64,000 nt of DNA from Pyrrhosoma nymphula (taxonomy: Eukaryota > Arthropoda > Insecta > Odonata > Coenagrionidae): positions 186,628,386 to 186,692,385 of the forward strand of contig OY754327.1 of NCBI GenBank assembly GCA_963573305.1. The letters run 5' to 3'. Positions 58,480-64,000 of the stretch are shown in pieces. A program made the translations under genes and the position numbers. Under the pieces are notes generated by a model. That model worked only from the letters and a program-made list of their open reading frames with translations. It ran no database searches and had not been told where the DNA came from. Numbering within the stretch: the stretch's first letter is position 1; each line of letters starts with the position of its first letter.

Positions 58480-59485
58480 CATTATTTCCAACATGGTTAG
58501 AGTGACATTTGGCGTCCCTCAAGGAAGCGTGATCGGCCCTCTCCTATTCATCATTTATATAAAAGACTATAACTCTAGAAAATGCAGCTAAATTAGATTT
58601 TTTGCAAACCATGGTGTCATCTACCGAGAAACAGCCAAAATTCTGACATAAAAGCTCTTTCGTCGGACCTCCACAGCGTTAACTCTGATGTCTTGAGTAG
58701 GGGCTCAAACTTAACCTGAGAAACAGCACTGCAGATTACTTTTTACGAAATAAACCACACCAACGCTACTTCTATAAAGTGGGAAGGGATAGTATAAAGG
58801 AGTCAGATGAAGTCAAATACCTAAGAACCACTTAGACTTCAGAATTTAACACGGGGGAAACATGCATGAAACATTTGCAGCGATGCATTTAAAAACCCTA
58901 GGATTTATCAAGTGAATAATAGGAAGGTTCTCTGTTAAAAATTGAAAGAAAGATGCTAGTTTGCTCTGTTTAGGCCACATTTTGAATACGCCGAGGACAT
59001 TTCGGAACCTGCACTGAAAGGTTTAATTCGCGAAGTATATAGAATACAAAAAGACTGCTACGAACTGCTACGAATGAACAGAAAGTGTCAGACAGCTGAT
59101 GGAAGGATTAGGTTGGGAACTGTAGAGACTCGGAGGCTACAATCTAGGCAAAGTTTACTAGAAAAATTCAGATCAGGCGAGTTTCAGTACGACACTGAAA
59201 ATATTTCGTATTATATACCCGTGCTATATCTTTAGAACACATAGGATTTACAAAATAAGAGGCATACACTGCCGAACTGACAATTAAAAATATTCCCTCT
59301 TTCCTTGCACCATTATAGAGGGTAAAAAAAACATCTAATACACATCTTTAACGAATTCACTTCTGTCCCCTCCCCCCTCCTTTTCCCTAATCCCCACCCC
59401 CCCTTCCCATGGCTGGTGTCCTAACAACCCCCTGCCACACGCCTCTGCGGATGCTCGCAGGGTAGAACCTATGTAGATGTGTAGA
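58480..59485 (+). mobile_element. Degenerate LINE: RT palm to 3' end
   Basis: In order: MVRVTFGVPQGSVIGPLLFI (58496-58552), which is the QG..LGP polymerase block; IRFFANHGVIYRE (58592-58630), where FADD has become FANH; thumb pieces GFIK-NNRKVLC and RPHFEYAEDIS (to 58995); LIREVYRIQKDCYEL; and LGTVETRRLQSRQSLLEKFR. The 3' end (GGCTGGTGTCCTAACA…) with an ATGTAGATGTGTAG tail closes it at about 59485. It belongs to the same family as the better-preserved copy at 63255-63940, sharing LVRPHLEYA, ETRRL and the 3' UTR. Many stops and shifts. Not active. Confidence 0.85.
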
Positions 59486-59829
59486 CACGAACTCGGATTC
59501 CTCGCCATCGCATCGTTAGGAGTGCCAGAAAAAACTAACAATGCGTCCTTCTCCTCTTTCCAATGGCACAAGTGACTCTCCTTGGACCGTGGAATTGCCG
59601 TGCAATTGCGGTAGATGTCGCCCGGAGAGTTAACACCACTTCGGGTGTTTCGCGGCGTCCTCAAACGTAGTAACTGATGACGAATTGAGGGGCCGAGCGA
59701 CGGGATATGATAGGTGACAGCTGCTAGATTTTTCGTGGCCTAGACATTTTTTTATGATGTGGTAGAATCACATCATGGTTTTTAAATAGTTGGGAGTTTT
59801 CAGGCGTATCGTTTTGGAATTTATTCATG
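59486..59829. other. Stretch without recognised genes
   Basis: No features other than proximity to MITE-B on its right. Confidence 0.5.
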
Positions 59830-59832
59830 TTA

Positions 59833-60395
59833 TGCCTGTTGCTCACGGTAAAATTTTCCATAAAAGAGTTTTATAAAAATTTTTATCGAAAGTTTTATGA
59901 ATCGTACGTAAAACGTACTTGCTTGCTCACGGTAAAACTGTTCATAAAACCGCAATGTCCTGCCATCTATGAGACGCTTTGCGAACACTTGAAGTGATAA
60001 ATGCACTCTCTTTTTGATGACTGTTAGGTTAAAAACTATATGTATTGTTTATTTACTTACTTTCTGATCACACTTTACGGTTCTATGGCTCTAACGAATT
60101 CTTCTAACAACAAGAAGGATACTGCCTCAACGTTCCATGAACTTCCAGCCATGTTTGTTTACGTTTTCCTTGTTTGGCGTCCCATGGATACGAGATTATT
60201 ATCAACGCGATGAGCGGAACGCCTCATTGGTTGTTGCATAAAACGGTTTTATGGAAATAGAACCGGTCCTATTCCATAAAACGTTTTATAAAACTAGGTT
60301 TTATAAAACGGTTTTATCGTTAGCAAGATCATTTTTATAAAATTAGTCGATTTTATAGAACGTTTTAACGAAAAGTTTACCGTGAGCAACAGGCA
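59833..60395. mobile_element. MITE-B, complete copy, TTA target duplication
   Basis: Perfect 20-base terminal inverted repeats, TGCCTGTTGCTCACGGTAAA, occur at 59833-59852 and 60376-60395. TTA flanks both ends (59830-59832 and 60396-60398), again a TWA target as used by PIF/Harbinger. Subterminal TTTTATAAAA-type palindromes are frequent (59865-59885, 60270-60320). A third copy of the tip (GCTTGCTCACGGTAAAACTG) lies internally at 59921-59940. No transposase coding. Confidence 0.88.
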
Positions 60396-60398
60396 TTA

Positions 60399-61305
60399 GA
60401 AAAGAAAAACTACAATTTTGTGTTTCCACATTATTTTATTTAGATACGACCAGGGTTTTCACGTTATACGTTACCTTCAGATAACGGCTGCCAAGGACAT
60501 GAACATTTGACTGAATCACCTGCCATCGTCGCTCGAACCTAAAATCATTAATCTATGAGAGCACTCGTTTTAACCCAATGAAGTAACCTAGCTAAAACAA
60601 GGCTTTTGATTCGTTCCAAAAATCCCAGGTTCTATGAAACACATTAAAAACTTTTCTGTAGATTGCGAATTCACTCTCCAGCAAGTAAGTACATATTTTA
60701 AACATAACATTGTTGAAGAACTGGAAGATCGTCAGTAGCAAGATTTCAAGGCTAAGAGATGTTTTCCAGAATTGGATGGTCTAAACTCGATTGAGTGCAA
60801 CATAATGCCCGAAAATATAATTATTCAAAAAGGTCGTGATTATGGCAACGATATGTGACTACATTGATAAATTGAAAATTTCTTTGAATAGAAAGGAAAT
60901 AGAGAACGGCGATCAGACCTAACGAACAAATTTCATTAAGAGTGTAAAAAGTAGTTAAAATCATGTTCAGTGCTATTTAAGTGGTTAGAAGAGAATAGAT
61001 AAAAAGCAAATGGACCCCTCAGCACCCCATTTACATGGACCAATTCTAAAAGGACCTGCTCTCCCATGTAAATGGACTAACCAAAAATGCATTTAGTTGG
61101 AATCGATACGTAGGTATACGATGTGTTTTGAGTGTGGACAAGTTCCGAAAGACAACTTAAAATGTTTTAACTCATTTAAATTCATTTTACCATAACCTGA
61201 AGTAGAAGTAGAATATAATAATTCACTCAACTTCCATTCCGTAAATATTTCTAAAATGAGCAACCGCCAAGAGTTCTCCATTTTTCGGAAAAGTTTATAT
61301 TCAGA
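60399..61305. other. Stretch without genes; one small inverted repeat
   Basis: CCATTTACATGG (61027-61038) and CCATGTAAATGG (61063-61074) form a perfect 12-bp stem with a 24-base loop. Otherwise nothing is recognised. Confidence 0.5.
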
Positions 61306-61309
61306 CTGA

Positions 61310-62030
61310 TTATAAAGTGATTCATTTCCATTCAACGCATTTTTCATTCAAAGATTCAAAGGTTGGTGAAATTACTATGCCAAAAACCAAATTAAAAAAG
61401 AATTGGCTAAAATTAAAAGCTAAAAACAATGGATACAATGAGCACCTCGCTGATAAATTGTGCCGTAACAAACTAAGTAAATTGGCAGTGAAAGTCATTT
61501 TTTAATCCCAACCGCTACTAGACTACAACCAAATGGCAAAGAATCCTATACCTGGATGACGTCGCACGCAAAATTTGTAAGAAGCGGCCTAAAGTTAAGA
61601 TTAAAGAAGCATATTATAATAAATTGAGCCTAAGGAATCAACTTTCCCACAAAACAGACAGAATTCCGAATGAAGGGAAAAAGTTGAGTTAAAAGTTACG
61701 GTGTGAGTGCGACGCAGTGTATCTCGGACAAACGGTGAGAAAATTTCAAGATCGTGTGAAGGAGCACCAATTCTGGACAAACATTGGAAACTGGACACTG
61801 GAAAACAACCACAATGGTGACTGAGTTTTAAATTTTACACTTGGAACATAAAGGACATAGATTACATGCTTTAGATAAATTGGACATTTAAACAGTGTAC
61901 GCTCTAATGACAATAATGTCAACGACTTTTTGTACACCTCCCACTCCTCCTGAATCCCCCGATGGGACGAGAAACCCTCCGCTTCCCCCACCCTCTCCCT
62001 AAACCTCCGAGATATGTAAAGATATGTCTT
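61310..62030 (+). mobile_element. Penelope-like element C-terminus with GIY-YIG remnant
   Basis: Coding pieces in order: KNWLKLKAKNNGYNEHLADK with a basic tail (61407-61490); YLDDVARKICKKRPKVKIKE (about 61550-61610); DRIPNEGKKLS; and then CECDAVYLGQTVRKFQDRVK with EHQF (61702-61773). The last is the start of a GIY-YIG nuclease (usual form C.C...YIG.T.R....R..EH), here with YLG. Further pieces read EHKGHRLHALDKLDI-like and LNSVRSNDNNVNDFLYTSHS (to about 61945). This domain makes the DNA nick used for insertion in canonical PLEs. Frame breaks make it non-functional. The reverse transcriptase part is missing. Confidence 0.78.
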
Positions 62031-62300
62031 ATGTTATCGTTAATGTACAGCTTGATCCCCCCCCACATTCCTTAGATTATAGTGCTTCGTGTAGGGCTCC
62101 TTCTCCCGATTTCTACCCTCCTCCAGCACGCCTCACGGCCTCACTGACCCGCCTGCAAGCAATGCCTCCACCCATTCTCCCTGCAATTAACTCAACTCCC
62201 TCGTCCATACCAGAGTGTAATATGCACAGATGGATGTCTGTTAGGGTCATTATGTACCTACCTTGAACGCCGAAACACGCGTCGAATCTATTTATGATAA
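62031..62300 (+). mobile_element. Probable 3' part of the PLE, hammerhead half-motif
   Basis: C-rich, proline-type frame (CRAPSPDFYPPPARLTASLT) follows the GIY-YIG remnant. GCCGAAACACGCGTCG at 62269-62284 lies where the GAAAC half of a terminal hammerhead would be, but no CUGANGA partner is intact (CAGATGGA at 62227 may be its remnant). It is assigned by position after the nuclease. Confidence 0.35.
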
Positions 62301-63250
62301 TGTGGAATCACAAAGGTATAATTTTTAATTCTCACCCCGTTTTGAATTCAGTGACATTAGAATGGTTAACTGACATAGCGCACGGAGCTGTATCAGTGAA
62401 AATGGGGAAAGAAACTGGTAGATTGACATTGATTCACGTGTTTTTACTTAAAAGTTAAACGGACATAACAAATCCGATGCCCAAAATCGTAATTTCACAA
62501 TGATGCATCTATAAATTTAGCCTATTTATAAATTTATTTAGAAATCGAAGCCAAATTAATGTTAACGATGTGCAGGTACAATAAGATGTCGCAGAAGTAC
62601 ATTGCATCAAGAGCCTTTAGAGTGAATTAAAAAAAGACAATAGATGTAGTCATCAGTTTTAATTCACGAATTATCTCTATGTGCAGATTTCTCACCAATC
62701 GTAGGCATCGACAGTTTAACTCGCTTGGCCATTGAAGAAGACCACACCGGCTGATTCCCTTCGTAGAAGCGTTTACACATGCGATGTGCTCTCATTATAG
62801 TTGGCTGCCATCGGAGTCTCAAGGGCACCAACCCCACAGAACTCAGAAACTCGAAATTTCGATAAAATGTTGAGTCCTTTATAGTTATGATAGGCAGTAC
62901 ACAAATATATAATAAAGTATTGAACAACATTCCCAAAAAGAAAATCGTCACAAAAAAAGGGGATTCAAAATGGATTTCCTGTACAATTACTCCAATAGAA
63001 AGAGTTGAGTTTCACTCAATCACTAGTGGATCACATCATGAAGGAGTCAAGGTGTTGAAGGCATGAAATGGGATCAAGGTGGTGTTCGTGGCTGGAGAGC
63101 TGGCGGCTCCCTCAATGCTGAATGAAGGGTTCGAATGCAGGGAGTCGTTTTCAGCGGAAACCTGATTCTTGCTTTAGCTCAACTATTTAATTCATAGGCA
63201 GCACAATTCACGTCACAACTCCTGTGACCTCCAGTTAACGCCTTTCGTTG
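62301..63250. other. Stretch without recognised genes
   Basis: AT-rich. The 95-codon minus-strand frame at 62664-62951 has no recognisable domain. Confidence 0.45.
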
Positions 63251-63254
63251 ATCG

Positions 63255-63940
63255 AGAGGGTAAATGCTGACGCCAGGTTTCTCTCCACTCTCAAAGCACC
63301 GAATCCTAGGAGTTACGATAACTTCGAACCTATCGTGGGGAACACATATAAGAAATATTTGTGGCAGAGCTCTGAAGAAGCTAGGATTCGTCAAGCGTAT
63401 TGTGGGGAGATTTTCGGATGAAAAAGTAAAAGAGAGGTGCTATTTCGCACTCGTCCGGCCACACCTTGAATATGCAGCGAGCATATGGGATCCGGTGCAG
63501 AAAGACTTAATTCGGGAACTTAATAAAATACAAAGGAAAGCTGCGCGATACGTCAAAAACAGCTACGGGCGTACAGACAGCGTTACACAGATGAAAAACG
63601 AATTAGGCTGGGAGCCGCTAGAGACTCGGAGGCTGCGCGCTAGGCTTAGATTGCTTGAACAATTGAGAATAGATATCTTTCAGAACGACACGGAGAACAT
63701 CATATTAGAACCCCACTATATTTCCAGGTCCGACAGAAACGATAAATTAAGAGAGATATTTTTCCGAACGGATAGGTATGGGAATTCGTTTTTCCCCCGA
63801 ACAATAAGGGACTTCAATAAATGCTAGGCGTAATTTCATTAGAGCGTTTCCTTTTTATATGTAAACGGCTGGTGTCCTAACACCTCCCGCCATACGCCTA
63901 TTGAGGCGGCTTGCGGGGTAGTATGTAGATGTAGATGAAT
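63255..63940 (+). mobile_element. LINE RT C-terminal part with 3' UTR, best preserved copy
   Basis: An open frame of 187 codons (63264-63827) covers the polymerase thumb and C-terminus: ILGVTITSNLSWGTHIRNIC, LKKLGFVKRIVGRFSDEKVK, LVRPHLEYAASIWDPVQ, LIRELNKIQRKAARYVKN, LGWEPLETRRLRARLRLLEQ and FFPRTIRDFNKC. These blocks (LG..I..NLSW..H, RP.LEYA..IWDP, IQ..A.R, SFFPRTI..WN) are standard at the ends of CR1/jockey-type elements. There is a stop at 63825, then a 3' UTR with CTGGTGTCCTAACACC and a (GTAGAT)n tail ending near 63938. 5'-truncated at about 63255. Intact frame suggests a younger insertion than the copy at 58480. Confidence 0.9.
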
Positions 63941-64000
63941 CCTTCCCTCACCTCCCTTTCCACTCTCTCCCTTAAAGGCGTAAATGACATCAACCGTCGT
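63941..64000. other. Window end
   Basis: Pyrimidine-rich flank of the LINE tail; nothing further visible. Confidence 0.6.

Overview
This 64 kb window looks like non-genic, repeat-laden DNA from a large animal genome, most likely an arthropod. The basis is its decayed non-LTR retrotransposons with AP-type endonuclease, Penelope-like elements (PLEs), miniature inverted-repeat elements (MITEs), simple repeats and AT-rich background, with no bacterial-style gene packing, no operons and no convincing multi-exon host gene. Species cannot be read from the sequence. I found no host protein-coding gene, rRNA, canonical tRNA or CRISPR array that I can support.

Layout. 1-6 kb: a minus-strand LINE (5' region, endonuclease, reverse transcriptase) cut by about 2.1 kb of other sequence that carries retroelement-type 3' tails and an (ACAT)9 repeat. 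6-17 kb: mostly featureless AT-rich DNA with GC-rich islands near 8.5, 10.3 and 14.4 kb. 17-21 kb: a complete MITE with 3-bp target duplications (MITE-A), a transposase-like fragment, and two LINE pieces in opposite orientation. 22-25 kb: a GC island, a LINE endonuclease fragment and a PLE C-terminal fragment. 30-31 kb: a foldback repeat with arms of about 110 bp and a GC island. 33-42 kb: GC islands, LINE remnants on both strands, and PLE-type 3' ends with hammerhead-like motifs. 44-52 kb: a second MITE-A copy, a 12-bp minisatellite, a long-TIR MITE (MITE-C), a tRNA-like SINE candidate and a PLE with its own hammerhead-like motif. 54-64 kb: GC islands, the 3' end of a LINE with an (AATG)n tail, two copies of one LINE family sharing a 3' end, a complete 563-bp MITE (MITE-B), and a PLE C-terminus with a GIY-YIG endonuclease remnant.

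Every retroelement appears dead: frames are broken, and catalytic positions are altered where visible (FASD, FANH and YAED in place of F/YADD; GNWNA in place of GDWNA). The most interesting signal is structural. At least four loci carry CUGA-RGA-like sequence, one pyrimidine, a perfect or near-perfect hairpin, then GAAA, with almost no room for a third helix. This fits the small hammerhead variants known from PLEs, and the hairpin sequences differ while the layout is kept. The second theme is a set of about a dozen GC-rich islands in which long G-runs and C-runs swap strands abruptly. Those islands generate most of the long open frames in the window, and I judge those frames spurious.
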